Of a DNA stretch of 64,000 nucleotides, positions 32,460 to 44,569 are shown in pieces. Origin of the DNA: Diphasiastrum complanatum (Eukaryota; Streptophyta; Lycopodiopsida; Lycopodiales; Lycopodiaceae); the NCBI GenBank assembly GCA_029204225.1, contig CM055096.1:42154901-42218900 (forward strand). Reading direction: 5' to 3'. A program made the translations under genes and the position numbers. Positions within the stretch are counted from its first letter, which is position 1; each line of letters begins with the position of its first letter. The notes below the pieces were generated by a model that saw only the letters and a list, made by a program, of their open reading frames with translations, ran no database searches and was not told the DNA's origin.

Positions 32460-35400
32460 ATGGCCTCCTCATCCTCTGAAAACTCTGGCACCAAACAGGT
32501 GATCCAGCGTGACATCCTCGAGGCCACGCAGATCTGGCCACTACTCTCTGACACTCTGATCCAACCATGGCTGCAGACAGCCGACCCACTCCTTGTAGCA
32601 ATGGATTTTTACTCGGCGCTCTTCCATTCTGAGATTAACATGGGCCTCGCCCTTCACGCTTACGCCACCTCGTTTCCACTTCCTGTACCAAGGTACCACG
32701 TACAAGGTCAGGATTAACATCAACTCGATGGTCACCGTTGGCATTATGTCCGGTGATCGTCAACCCATCTCCCATCGCCACGCCAAGGCTCTGATCAAAC
32801 CATTCGTCACCCAAAAGACACCAGAAATCCCCATCCAGACTAACAATGGTTACCTGATAGAAGCTATCACAGAACCCGTCATTCAAATGGATGCACATCT
32901 GTTGAATAACTTTCTGGTTATTTCAATATTTCACAAGGACAAAATCCAGTCTACGTTGGTGAGTCAGATAGTGGAATCCTTTTTGGAATTTCCTAACTCC
33001 TCCGTTGTGTCATACGACTGGCATAGCTTCCTTATTTGAGAACTAACAAACTCCATCAAACCCAACAACCGTGAGCAAATTGCAGCAGGCCCCATGTTGT
33101 GTAACTTTGCCTACGCACTTCTCGAGGCAAAAGTGCGCGGTTTCCAGCGCTCATCCCTCCTGTCTACCCTTGTGCCACATACTAACCTTTACCCACCATC
33201 TCAAGCATCTACCTCCTCCTAACCTGCAGTCATTAACACAGCGGCCAGCAAATGAATGCGTGGCACTGCCTCTACGTCCACATCTCCACTTGTTACCCGA
33301 AGACGTGTCTGTCACACTAACCACTCCATCAACCACTGCCACTTCTTCTTTTGTGCAACCCCTCACTCCAATTTCTGTTGTCGCTACCTCTCTTCATGTT
33401 CCATCCACGTCTGTTTTTGTCTCCATCCTCGTTTCTTCTGTTGATACCACTCCTACTTCTCTTCCAGTGTCCACTGCTCCATCCATCACCATCGCATCCT
33501 CCATCCGGATGATTTCAAACCAGGTAGGGCACGATTTCTATCGTGAGCATATCTCCCAACTTTCTCCCCACCGTATAGTAGAGAAAACTCATTCGAGAAT
33601 CCTACCACCACCGTTTCTCCTCTCACATTCAATCCTTCTGATTCGTAATTGTCCCTCGACACTCTGGCATGGATGCAAGTTATCAATTTTCCACCCCCAC
33701 GCCAGACACTTTCTGCTCCATCCTCACCTTCTTCCATACTCCACACTACCCTTCAGTTCCCCACTATTCCTCCCATCCTCTCATTTGGACAAATCGTCCT
33801 CACCCCTGTTTCCACAGTTGTTTCTCACACCCCACTTGCTTCGCCAACAAAGGTTGTCGAGGGTAGCCAACCGCTACTTGATGACGCATTTGTACAAACA
33901 ATTTTTGTAGCATCACCAGATGGGACTGACTCTACCGCCCCAGATGGCATCAGGACAAATGAAAATCTAATTGAAGACAATGACGACAGAAATTCACAAG
34001 TCGTTGGGGCCGATACAACACAAGCCCCTGCCAGTGCCAGTGTACCAGCTTCTCCCACGGATCTAACGACGGCATACCAAACTCTAGGAAAATACATCCT
34101 GGATGCATAGCGGCCAAAGCTATTCTGGAAAGCAGGGTACTACAGTTGGCAACGAGCAATACACAACTGTGAGCAGACCTCACCAAGCTGCAGCAAGAGC
34201 TGATTCTGGCTCAGCAACACTAACAAGCAAGGCACCAGGAGATTGCCAAACTGCAGCAGAAGGAGGAGGGCCTAAACAAATATATTCAAAGCCTCTCCAA
34301 AGCGCTGACTGAGGCCTCCACAAAGGTGCGGGAGCTTCAAGCTGAAGCATCCCAACGGCTTGCCCCCATCCAGATGCAACTTACACTTTTGGAAGCAAAG
34401 AACACGCGCCTGGGGATGGAGGTCAAAGCCTTACAAGACGAAAAGCTTGTCTGGTTAGCTCAATCTGGATCGGACACAAGGCCGCTTTCCCAATCAGAGA
34501 TGAATCTTCTACGACGTCAGGTGAAGATTTATAGCCAAACCCTCAACAGCTACTAGGCGGAGTTCAATAAGTATCAGACAAGCGCAACGCAAGAGCTCGC
34601 CCAGGCCAAGCAAGCCCTCAAGGCGTGCCAAAAATACATGGAAACGAAGGCCCAGCCCACACCTGTGGTAATCCCACCGCCACCTAATTTTGATGCTGCA
34701 CAGGCTAATACTAGCCAAGATCAGAGCCAGCAGGCAGCAGGGGGATTTCAACCAGATCAAGGGTCCAAAGGCCAAGACCAAGGGCAGACAGATGCGGCCG
34801 CTGAGACGCGAGACCAGAGCCAAGGTACAACCACCACCCAGGGCCAAACAACATCATCTAGAGGATCGCGTATGATATTTGCCAACCGGACCTTCCGAAG
34901 ACTGAAGTCTGTGGAGGAGAACATCAATGAATTTTTATCCAAATATCTCCACAAGTCATCAAGAGACAGCTGACAGATATCATTCTCAGCTCATACCATC
35001 AAGGGAAAAGAACTGCAAGCCTTACCCACCCTCCAACCACAACCGGAGTGGCGGCAACAGTTATTTGAGAGAGACCTTGTGGCCATCAGGGCTTACGTGA
35101 TGAGTCCGCAACAGTTACGGGTGAACGCGCATTTCCTGCCATGTCCAAGAAGATCCAAATGGACGAAATGCGGCACTCCTCTGGACCAGATCACACTGCA
35201 CAATTTCAATTGGCCAATCATCAAATCCGAATATGGGTGGACAACGGATGTAGACGCCAGAAGGGCTCTCTCCACATTCACCAGTCACTACATCAATTGC
35301 CCCGATCCCACGGTCCGCGCGGCAGCCACTTACGCCCGGGACTTAGAATATTTAATGGGCATTGAGACAAAATGGGATGATTTTCTTCCCTCCATATTTT

Positions 35401-35494
35401 TTGATCCAAATAAGACGCTCACTTCCCACAAAGTCGAAGACCAGCTGCCAGTCGCTCGCGTATATTACGAAGCTGCATTCCTTGAGATCCCTTG
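32460..35494 (+). pseudogene. Long decayed repetitive-element ORF of unknown type
   Basis: A series of plus-strand open pieces reads like one broken protein. It has a start at 32460 (MASSSSENSGTKQVIQRDIL), a structured piece 32728-33036 and a Pro/Ser/Thr-rich middle (33071-34110). Then come a coiled-coil-like, Gln/Lys/Glu-rich segment (34130-34640) and a Gln-rich linker. The final piece 35079-35494 has WPIIKSEYGWTTDVDARRAL. There are at least four frameshifts or stops. No gag, protease or polymerase signature is visible. Extra ORFs of this style occur in some Gypsy Tat/Ogre elements, but assignment is inference. The C+T-rich composition and richer codon use set it apart from its neighbours. 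Confidence 0.4.
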
Positions 35495-35702
35495 ATGAAA
35501 CGATTCCAAGCATGGGTGGACCAGGAATGGCTGACATGAGTCCACAAGTCCTTCCACATGCCAAAGGACTCAAAGAAATTGGACCGTCTCAATTTCATGG
35601 AAGACGTTACGGGCTATCTCATCCACCAGAGGCGGTCCAAGAGAACGCTATACTAAACTGACAGAGTGCCGAGGCACCGGCACTACTTCAGGCCGTGGGT
35701 CC

Positions 35703-36480
35703 TGTTGGGGTATTCCCAACAAAGTGTAAATAAATAAAATCCTCCAATAAAATGTGTTGCGAGGGCATGACATCCTGCGTGTATAAGCCCATGGCCCAAT
35801 AAGCACACAATTGATGTCGTAAATAAAATAAACTTGACTTGGGCCTTGTAATTAAAATAAAACTAGATGCCCAATGTCATTTTTAAACTTAGAGATCACT
35901 TTTTAGAGTTGGGTCCAAATTGGGACTCACATGAATCTTGTGATTTCTAATGTACTTTTTGTGGACCCTTGGATCAAGTTGGGTCCAAGATGAATGGATA
36001 GGATCATTGTGAATATTAGCCAATAAGATTGAGGGGCAAGGGCCTTTCCCATTTTATAAAAAAGCACCATTTGTACACTATTTCCATGCTTAATGAGAAG
36101 GAGGAAACTCTACCATTTTTGGAAGAGAAGCATCCTCATTTGCTATTCACTACTTGCTATTGCTCTTGATTGTGTTTTCCATTGCTTTCTATTTCCATGT
36201 TTATTGTTTGCCATAGTGAATGTTTTTCCATTAGCAAGCATAAGGAGCATTTGAGCTAACATCCACCCTCACTCTCCATCTCTCTCTTTCTCTTCCCTTA
36301 TCAATCTTTTCTTCTCCATTCCTTCTCTTCAATCAAAACTATGATGAATGTAGGTGTAGAGGAGTAGAGTTAAAAAGTAGTATAGTGGTGAGTAGAGTTA
36401 AGGGAGAAAGTAGAAAATTAACTAAAAGTAGCATCTATGCATAGTTAGGCACCTATCTAAAGATCTGACCTTTGTTGACA
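35703..36480 (+). repeat. Candidate LTR
   Basis: It starts TGTTGGGGTATTCCCAACA, has TTTTATAAAAAAGCACC near 36052 as a TATA-like box, a pyrimidine-rich block (36270-36330), and a possible end at TTGTTGACA. No second copy is in the window, so the ends are guesses. Confidence 0.35.
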
Positions 36481-36719
36481 GGCGGAAGGGCTATACTACG
36501 AGAGATCTTCGACCTCACACGGTGGCGGTCCAACTTCAATTTCGGACAGCCACTTCTGAGATAAACCAATCATGCTAAAATTCAAAATGAAATGGGTGGG
36601 AAACCCGAGGCCATGTCCTCACGCATACGTTGTCGCGTCGCGTCGTGCCTCGCCATCGGAAGGCAGGTGGAGTGAGCACATGTGGAGGAGGAAAATAGAA
36701 TGCCTCTAGTAAAAGAAGT

Positions 36720-37097
36720 GTAGCATCTCTTTACACCATTACGTAGATCATAAGAAATTGCACACTTTTTCTTTTTGGATCACTTCAATTTGACGCACGG
36801 TTAAAAAGTTATGGCAGTTTGAAAATTCATACCCTACTTGATATCGGAGCCAAGCGACCAATGACCTGTTCACACTGAACATAATGCTTTGGTCGCGTGG
36901 CTAAGATATTGTAGCATATGTTTACACCATTGTGAGATCATGAAAAACTACACACTTTTTCTTTTTGGATCACTTCAATCCGACACACGGTTAAAAAGTT
37001 ATGGCCATCTGAAGATTCATACCCTCCTTGATATTGGAGCCGAGCGACTCATGGCCTCTTCTCACTGAACATAATGCTCTGGTCGCGCAGATCCAAT
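36720..37097. repeat. Tandem repeat, 2 x about 190 bp
   Basis: The units start at 36720 and 36911. Both contain CACACTTTTTCTTTTTGGAT, the string CGGTTAAAAAGTTATGGC, and AACATAATGCT(T/C)TGGTCGCG. Divergence is roughly a tenth of positions by eye. Confidence 0.85.
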
Positions 37098-37151
37098 ATC
37101 ACAGCCACGAGACCAGAGCATTATGTTTAGTGAGAAAAGGCCATGGGTCGC
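37044..37151. repeat. 41-bp inverted repeat
   Basis: The arm 37044-37084 pairs with 37111-37151 with three mismatches. The left arm is the end of the second 190-bp tandem unit, so part of the unit was copied in inverted orientation. Confidence 0.9.
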
Positions 37152-37157
37152 GTGGCT

Positions 37158-37260
37158 GGAAGTTTATTAACAGACACTCATACGTGGACCTACTAAACAC
37201 ATGCCACAGAGTCTTATTTTTCTCTTTTTATTTTTCTCTGTGTTAGCATAGATGCTGACA
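37158..37260 (-). repeat. LTR start (3' LTR side) of a minus-strand element
   Basis: On the minus strand it begins TGTCAGCATCTATGC and ends in TTAATAAACTTCC. It directly follows a polypurine tract (37261-37275; AAGGAGGGGGATAA). It repeats at 39887-39988. Confidence 0.65.
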
Positions 37261-38345
37261 TTATCCCCCTCCTTATTGGATTGGTGGTCCCACACCAATC
37301 GAGGCTTTTTCATCCTGGATCTTTTGAGCTTCCTGGAGGCATGATTGTTGTTGGCGGATCTGATAGATTTTATTGCCAATGCCTTCCATCATTTGCCAAC
37401 GCAATTTATTGAGGAAGGGTAGTTGTTTGTAGTAATGCATCATGCCTTGCAAAAAGCCATGGATCTTCCAGAGTTCCACCATATTGATGTGCAACACTGA
37501 AGTGAAGGTGGCACAGTAATAAAGACGGGCCACGTTGATGTGATCTGTTTCAGTCTGCAAGGGCTTGTTGATAGTTTATCTGGGTAGCGAATACTAGGAT
37601 GTTTACCTGCACAAATAAAACATCCTCGTATTGTTGGGAGTTGATGCACAACATATACAGCTTGGTTTGGATTGTAAGCTTGGGCATTGAGATCCACTAC
37701 TTGAGCATTAGGATCATATGTATAATAAACAACCATTTTAGTAGGGTATTGCGGTTGAGTATTGTCTTCCACATAGTAGGTTGCTGGATCGATGGTATTT
37801 GGATCAAGATAATATACAGTTTGTTGTGGAGCGGGTTGATTAACGACAAACTACTACATGGGGCTTGGTACTGATTCAGTGGAGTTGGTCATGGTTGGTA
37901 TACCCCTGGTCATGGCATCGGATGTTGTGGATGATAGAGGCAATATGCTCGATAGATGGTAGGTCTTGGTGCTGCTGGGAAGTGGTTCCGCAGTTGAGGG
38001 TATTCATTAGCAATATGATGTTGCGAACAGATTGGGCACTAGACATTTTCTCTTGCTAGAAAAGATTTCTCAGCAATCTGTTTCATGGCGATTTGAAAAT
38101 TGGATGTGAGTTTATCCATATGAGATTGTTGAGCTTTTTGTCAGGTTTCCATTTGATGCAGAAGTTCAGAAGATTGGGCAACATTGTTAGACTGGCATGC
38201 ATTATCAAAGTCTTGGAGAAATCGGACTGGGTCAGAGTCTCCATCGTACTTTGGTGCATCGATTTGTGGAATTCTGCGCTCGAGTCGTGGAGTCGCAGGG
38301 TTGAAAAATTCAGCACAATCACGAGACACGATGCAGAGTGTGGAT
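37261..38345 (-). pseudogene. Gypsy gag remnant, followed by polypurine tract
   Basis: The minus strand from about 38330 reads RRIPQIDAPKYDGDSDPVRF, then LQDFDNACQSNN, a gag-type core. A degraded zinc-knuckle-like CFICAGKHPSIRYPDK lies near 37630. Several stops and shifts lie between. The frame runs out at a polypurine tract and an LTR start at 37260. Protease, RT and integrase do not fit in this space, so the element was gag-only or deleted internally. Confidence 0.6.
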
Positions 38346-39886
38346 GAGAGTAACAGTACAGATGATCAGGTTAGTACTGTACTTGGAAAAAAGACAAAAA
38401 GATTGTTTTGCTTCTAGAATGGAGAGTGTTGGACAAAGAACTGGTCTTTCTGTCTATAATAAAATTCGCAGACAGGCTGAGAAATTGTGGAAAAGTGGAT
38501 AAATCAGACTGTAGGACTCGCGAATTCTGACAGGGAGTGCTGTTTGTCAGAATATTAATTTTTTAATATTTAAAAAAAAAAATTGTACTGGTAGAATTTG
38601 CAGGTGGGATAGAAAATTCGTGCTCATTGAGAGCGATTTCGTAGGCTGGATGGCAATTTCTGATACAGAGTTTTTACTAACAAATAGGGAATATGAGAAA
38701 AAATGATTTTTGACAAAAACAGGTAAAATCTCTGAGATAGAATTCGCGAAGCTACTGGAGGACTGATCTTGATTAGATCTAGCCTCAGTGAAGCTGGCAA
38801 ATTCTAAGACAAAGATTTGGGTGAGAAATAAGGGATTTTGACAGTATATCAGGTTGTTTTCTCATATTCAAACCGTGGTTATAATTCATGGAGGTGATAA
38901 AATGAAAGATCAGGGTCTGCTAGGGCTGCAGACAGACCGATGAATTTTGATACACCTGTTTGGTTCGAAAAAATGTCACTTGGGTCACTTCTTTTCAAAG
39001 AAAATGCCCAAGTTGACACTTTTGTTGCTTTCTCTCGGTTTGATAAGTTGCTCCGCAGCTCGTGTTGTTGTTGAAAGATAAAAAGCAAACAAACAAGCAA
39101 ACACACAACACGGAGGCGAAAAAAAACAAAAGAAAAAGAAGCTAGGTAAAAATGCTTAAAAAGTGGGAATGGTGCCAATGTTGGAAGTAAATCTAGTTTG
39201 TGTATGTTGGCTAGATCTACTCACGATGCGGTGTAGTATAGAGAGGATCGTCCACTTTCTAAGTTTCTACCAAGCTTCAAATGAAAATGCGGAAATAAAG
39301 AACAATGACGAAGCACTAAGGCTTACCCAACTAGTGCTCGGAATGGAAATGAAACTACCTAAGATGACAAAATACAAAACCTTACTAAAGCTTACCCAAC
39401 TAGCAAGGTGATTACACTAAATCCTAGATTAACACCCAAAGGGATTGAGAATGATATAATGCGGCTAAACTAAGCATAAAGCGATTAAAAACATGCCACA
39501 ATAAAAACCAATGAAAGAAGACAAGAGGATGCCCGAGCACCTTCCCTCAAGCTATGCACCTTCCAATGGAAACACAAAGACATAGAATGATTTCTCAAAT
39601 AGAGAGCAATTTAGCATAATCTCAAAGTGTCATTTACAAGGCAAATACCTCTCCTTTTATGGCAAGGAGGGTCTTCCATAAGTATCCACTAACTTATGGG
39701 ACTAATCTAATTCTAGCCTTTCTAGAACTTCTAACTTAGGATTTAGAACTTCAAAGTTTCTTAACTAACTTAAGACAAAATATTTTAAATCTTAAGTTTT
39801 CTAAGTCTAAGTTCTAAATCTAAGTTTAAGCTATTTTATTATTATTTAAGCTTCTACTCATGGGCTTACAAAACACATGCCACGAC
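38346..39886. other. Non-coding, probably leader/LTR of the minus-strand element
   Basis: AATTCGCGAA, TCGCAGAC and related words recur at 38455-38790. No coding sequence recognised. Short runs such as AAGCTTACCCAACTAG recur near 39320 and 39390. Confidence 0.35.
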
Positions 39887-39988
39887 GGAAGTTTATTAAT
39901 AGACACTCATACGTGGACTTACAAAACACATGCCACAGAGTTTTATTTCTCTCTTTTTACTTTTCTCTGTTTAGCACAGATGCTAACA
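39887..39988 (-). repeat. LTR start (5' LTR side), partner of 37158-37260
   Basis: On the minus strand it begins TGTTAGCATCTGTGC and continues colinearly with 37260-37158 to AAACTTCC. It is joined directly to the CACTA transposase fragment, so the element appears to have inserted into that transposon. Confidence 0.65.
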
Positions 39989-40574
39989 TCCAACTCATCA
40001 ATAAGCAGCTCAAGGTATACATCCATGTTCTTAACCTTGCGTTGGCCAGGAATTAGAAGTGCCAACATAATGTGTCTCTTTTTTGTACTCAACCAAGGAG
40101 GAATATTATAATTTACTAAGAAAACAGGCCAAATGGACCACATAGTTGTTCGTACACCAAAGGGGTTCACACCATCTGTTGCAATACCAAATCTCACATT
40201 TCTTGACTCATTGGCAAATCTTGGATACTCTTTGTTGATGTGTTTCCGTGCAGGTGAATCTAAAGGTACCCTCATCATCCCATTCGTAGAGGTATGGTGT
40301 GCATGCCAGTCCATAAGTTGTGCAAGAGATTTACATCGAGATAAACGTTACAATCGTGGAATTATTGGAAAATGTTGTAAAACTTTGCATGGAATGGTTG
40401 CCCCTTGCAAATCATTTCTATATCGAGGAGTATCACAAGTGGGACATTTCTCGAGTGATTTGTACCTTCCTCGATATAAAATACAATCTTATGGACATGC
40501 ATGATATTGCTTGTAGTCCATCCGGATGTTAGACAACATCTTTTGTGCCTCATCTCTAGTCTCAGGCATGACAT
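39989..40574 (-). pseudogene. CACTA (En/Spm) TNP2-type transposase fragment
   Basis: The minus strand gives RNVRFGIATDGVNPFG, SIWPVFLVNYNIPPWLS, MLALLIPGQRKVKNMDVYLE and LLIDELD. These are the successive conserved blocks of the TNP2 transposase (Transposase_21) of plant CACTA elements. A weaker upstream piece (to 40574) fits the preceding cysteine-rich region but lacks its cysteines. The coding sequence is cut off at 39988 by the LTR repeat. Acidic sequence at 40763-41125 (EVMGDMLDDMYEN) may be more of the N-terminal part. CACTA terminal repeats are not found. Confidence 0.8.
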
Positions 40575-41212
40575 TCCCTTCTGGGAGAATTTTGTTTTTC
40601 AATAGTCTGTACATGACAAAAGAGTTCATTGTAGAAAAATTATCACTAGATGCCTAAATTGTAAATTTTGTTTCAAAGCAAAAATGACAAGTAGATGAAT
40701 TTTTTTTTACTCAAATAATGATGTGAGGCTTTGGTCACTCCATCTATATTTGGCTTGAAGGTTTAATAGAAGTAGAGAAGTCGCCAAACGAGATATCTTT
40801 GCTTCAGGATACAGTGTGGTCTTTGATTCTTCTTGTAATTTCTTTTCTTCTTTAGACAAAAGTGCCTCCTCATCTTGTTCATTGTGCTAGCTGCACTATT
40901 ATTCTCATACATATCATCCAACATGTCTCCCATGACTTCAAATTCCTCATTCATTGGAAGCTCATTTTCATCGTTGGAACTTGTTTGCGAAGAAGTAGAT
41001 CTAGATGAGTTAGATTCAGATGTATTAGTCTCTTGATTAATGCGCTCATCAATTTTCATCATCTCTTTTAAGGCTTGACGTAGACGACGAGGTAATTGCT
41101 TTATATTAGGACCGTTGTATGACATTAGTCATCTACGTCAACCATTACGAGGAATATTGTCTCCAACGCTAAATGAGGATGAAGAATCCTATATACCAAA
41201 ATAACAAGAAAT

Positions 41213-42036
41213 AGGTTGAAACAATGCTTGATAAACATTTCCTCCCAATACTTGATAGATCTAAATGTTGCATATGAATATAAATTACCTCTTTGTTTAA
41301 AAAGTATGAACATACCAATGTATCTATTAGACCATTCTTCTTTTCAACTTGTTAACATTCAATGAACTCAAAAAATTGCATGCTTCTACATATTTACATA
41401 TTTATGAATTTCACATTCTTTAGCTTTCACTTATTATCTTATGTAAACATCTAGGCAAATGACGAATAATGCTCCTCACATTTGACAAATTTAATGACAC
41501 AAACCAAATACAATCAAGATGCATGGATTATACATCTTTGCATATCAACAAAATTTACATCTTCACATTTGACTTATTGTCTTTTGCAAACATTTGTGTA
41601 GAGGACGGTTGTTGAAACTATACTTGATGAACAATTCCTCTCCAAACCTGATAGATCTAGTGGCACAGACCATTACATAGGTGCCCTTTACATTCCTAGT
41701 ATTCTTCTTTTCCATTGGTGCGTTCTTCAAAATCACAATTCCTTAATAGAGGGTGGCCAATGGAACTATTTATATATGCAGCAATGTTTCCATGCACATC
41801 TGGACGTCCATCAATATATGTACGATTTGCCTTGAGATGTTGTCTTCTTGCATGCATTGCTCCTCTAAAGAACAAGCATTTGAATTCAAGCCATATACTT
41901 GCATCCTCCATTGGTGACGACACAAAGCATGCCAATTACCCCAATTGTATTGAGGTCCTGCATATGGCATCAATGTCACAACACTATTTAGAGGGACCTC
42001 AATACTACTTGATTCATAGAGGCCCAAACCAGTCAC
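41213..42036 (-). pseudogene. SET-domain protein pseudogene with duplicated C-terminal segment
   Basis: On the minus strand 42030-41940 reads GLGLYESSSIEVPLNSVVTL. After a frame change come YIDGRPDVHGNIAAYINSS and LRNCDFEE (41830-41730). After another change comes YVMVCATRSIRFGEELFIKY (41682-41607). GLGLYA..., GNIA-YIN-S, NC-F and the closing R-I--GEEL---Y are the ordered landmarks of SET methyltransferase domains. The last segment is present again at 41284-41213 as SYATFRSIKYWEEMFIKHCF. At least three frame changes make it non-functional. I cannot name the SET subfamily. It lies upstream of the CACTA fragment on the same strand and may have been carried by it (inference). Confidence 0.6.
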
Positions 42037-42556
42037 TAGGCATGATCATGTCGACCCCAATACGTAAATGGTGTTCCATTTAATGGTAATGGTGATTGGA
42101 GTGGCCAACACGAATATCTACTTCTAGTGAAACTTTTTACTAGTGGTTGCAAGCTAGGTGGAAGAGGAAGGTCAGACAAAGGACCTAGAATGTCTTTTGA
42201 CACATCAATAGTGCGTAATAATTTGCAATTATCTTTCAAACTAGTCATAATACGTCCAAGACATGTTCTTTATTTTAAAGGGGTGGTCAAGTTTGTGGAA
42301 TCCACGTGGAGTATCATGGAGGACTCATGTGCAACATCTAGGATAGGTGTGGTTGGGTGGTAAGAACGACATGGATTGAATCACAAGGCATTGATGAACT
42401 AATAGATCATCATCAACAAGAGCATCTCTAAGACCAATGATGATCCAAAATCAATATTCATGTGATTTATCCTATCAATAATATTCTTGATCTCTCTTGA
42501 AACTCTTTTCCTTGAAACCAACTTATGTTCCTTCTTCTACAAAAGTTGAAAATGTT

Positions 42557-42658
<102 letters not shown>

Positions 42659-42659
42659 G

Positions 42660-44284
42660 ATGAAACATAAATGAAGATATAACAATGGACTAGTAAGCAT
42701 GAAACATAGCCTAATGGCATCATACTTAAAGCTAATTCTTTGCATTGTGTGCATGTACATCATATCCTCTCATCATATTCTGGTTGAAACTAGTCCAATA
42801 ATCCAATTGCAAATGGCACAAATTCTTTCAGTGTCATCCAAGTGAAAATTGACAAATTCTAACATGTGACGAATTGTAACATGTGACAAAAATTGACAAA
42901 ATAGTCTTTGTACATTTAGTGCATTTGCAACCTTCATTTGTGATGGAGTGGTGTCTTGGCTTTCCAAGGAGCAATATACTATATCACAATCATCAACCAA
43001 ATCAGAGTACATCACTATTACAAATAAAAAAATTATGACATAAATCAATATACATACATGTGATGGATCAATAGGCGGTCTACGTCAACTGAAGGAAGAG
43101 CTTGAAGATGAACCAATTAATAGTTGTTCATTGTACTTTAGTCTTGTTTGTTCTTTTTTTCTATGATAGAGCTCAATTCTTTTTTCTTTCTCTAAATCAC
43201 GTGGAGGTATGATAATTTCTCTAGAATTCATAATTCCAATCAAATGTCATTGTAAGAATAAATTTGCAAGAAAAATTATAAACTCATATTCAAATAACAA
43301 ATAAAGTGCAATTGATGTCAATATCAATAACAATATATACTTGTTGTTGTGATCATGAGATGAATCACTATCTGATGATGATGACATCGTCGAGTGACAT
43401 ATACACACTGTAGCCAGCTACTGTATACCACATCATAAGTAATCATTATGAGACCGTACGTACTGAACAAATACAATAAAATTTGTTAAAGACATGCCAA
43501 CATCTGATCCATGTATATTCTAGTTATGCTTAATGAAAATCTAATATTCTAGTAACATTGCTATCAAGAAAATTGCTTGATTGGGACAACACATGACGAG
43601 CATCAAAATGAGGTTCATACTGACAAATGTTAGAGACATCAATAGATAGTGCGCGCATGCCTAACTCAACTGATTTAAAGACCACATAGCAATCAATGTT
43701 CAAAGCTTTCAGTTTGAACTCTTGTCCAAGATGACTGATGATCTCACTCAATCTTTCTTTCAAGATGGAATGATCAAAATAAAACAATCAGACATATACT
43801 CAATTGATTGATTGCCCACTCAATCACTCATTTGATTAATTAATACTTGGCTCGAGTTAGTAAGTGATAAATCTCTTTGGATTGGCCTAGTGTGCCATGG
43901 TATTTCATGACGAGCAATATGCATTCGCCCTTTCTATCTATGGTTGCTTTGTATGCAAGATGATGTTCCTCGAATCGAAAAGAAAAGACGAGCAATCTAG
44001 AAAAGATTATGACTTGCATGACATTTAAAGCATGCAAGCCCACGTGTGAAGAGAGAAAAAAAAAATTACGTGGAACATCCACACGTGGATATCACATGGA
44101 TTATCCACGCGTGGATAACTACTGCATGGATAATCCATGCGAAACTTGAATGCCCATAAAACCACATTTTCGCGAGCATTCTTGCTCCTCTTCTTTTGCT
44201 TTCAAGTTTTAGTGATTTTCCTAATCTAGTGTTTAGTGCTCTTTCAAACAAAGAGATAGAATCAAAAATCTTGCGTTATCTTCT
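42660..44284. other. A+T-rich spacer, no gene recognised
   Basis: Short open frames only. The notable structure is the palindrome cluster at 44077-44140. Confidence 0.4.
44077..44140. repeat. Cluster of TATCCACG/CGTGGATA palindromes
   Basis: Three near-adjacent palindromes: ATCCACACGTGGAT (44077-44090, 6-bp arms), TTATCCACGCGTGGATAA (44101-44118, perfect 18 bp) and GCATGGATAATCCATGC (44124-44140, 8-bp arms). A poly-A run precedes them at 44056-44065. Confidence 0.9.
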
Positions 44285-44569
44285 TTGGGTGAATCATCTG
44301 AGAGAAGAGCTTCTCAGGAATCATGTAGTGTGTATTATGATCGTAATCCACATGGTGGAGTTATAAAAAATACGCGTGCCAATGTAGTTCATGCCCGTTT
44401 GCATGATTTAGTTGCTTTATATTTTGGTAAAGATTTCGTGATCGATTGGTCCTCCCAATCGCTTCAAGACAAAAATAAAATAATAGAGACTTTATACTCT
44501 GAATTTTCGCTTCTACCCAGAACTTTGCAGGTTGGCGAGATTGGTGTAGCATTGATCTGGTTGAGTTAA
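44285..44569 (+). other. Coding-like fragment, possibly plant transposase N-terminal region
   Basis: About 94 codons open, with YYDRNPHGGVIKNTRANVVH and DFVIDWSSQSLQDKNKIIET. The general pattern recalls Ptta/En/Spm-type transposase-associated proteins, but no diagnostic motif is present. It ends against the minus-strand Gypsy fragment. Confidence 0.3.

Noticed and set aside
33151-33366. Minus-strand frames opposite the Pro/Ser/Thr-rich region
   Set aside because: They mirror the biased composition of the plus-strand repeat; no independent motif.
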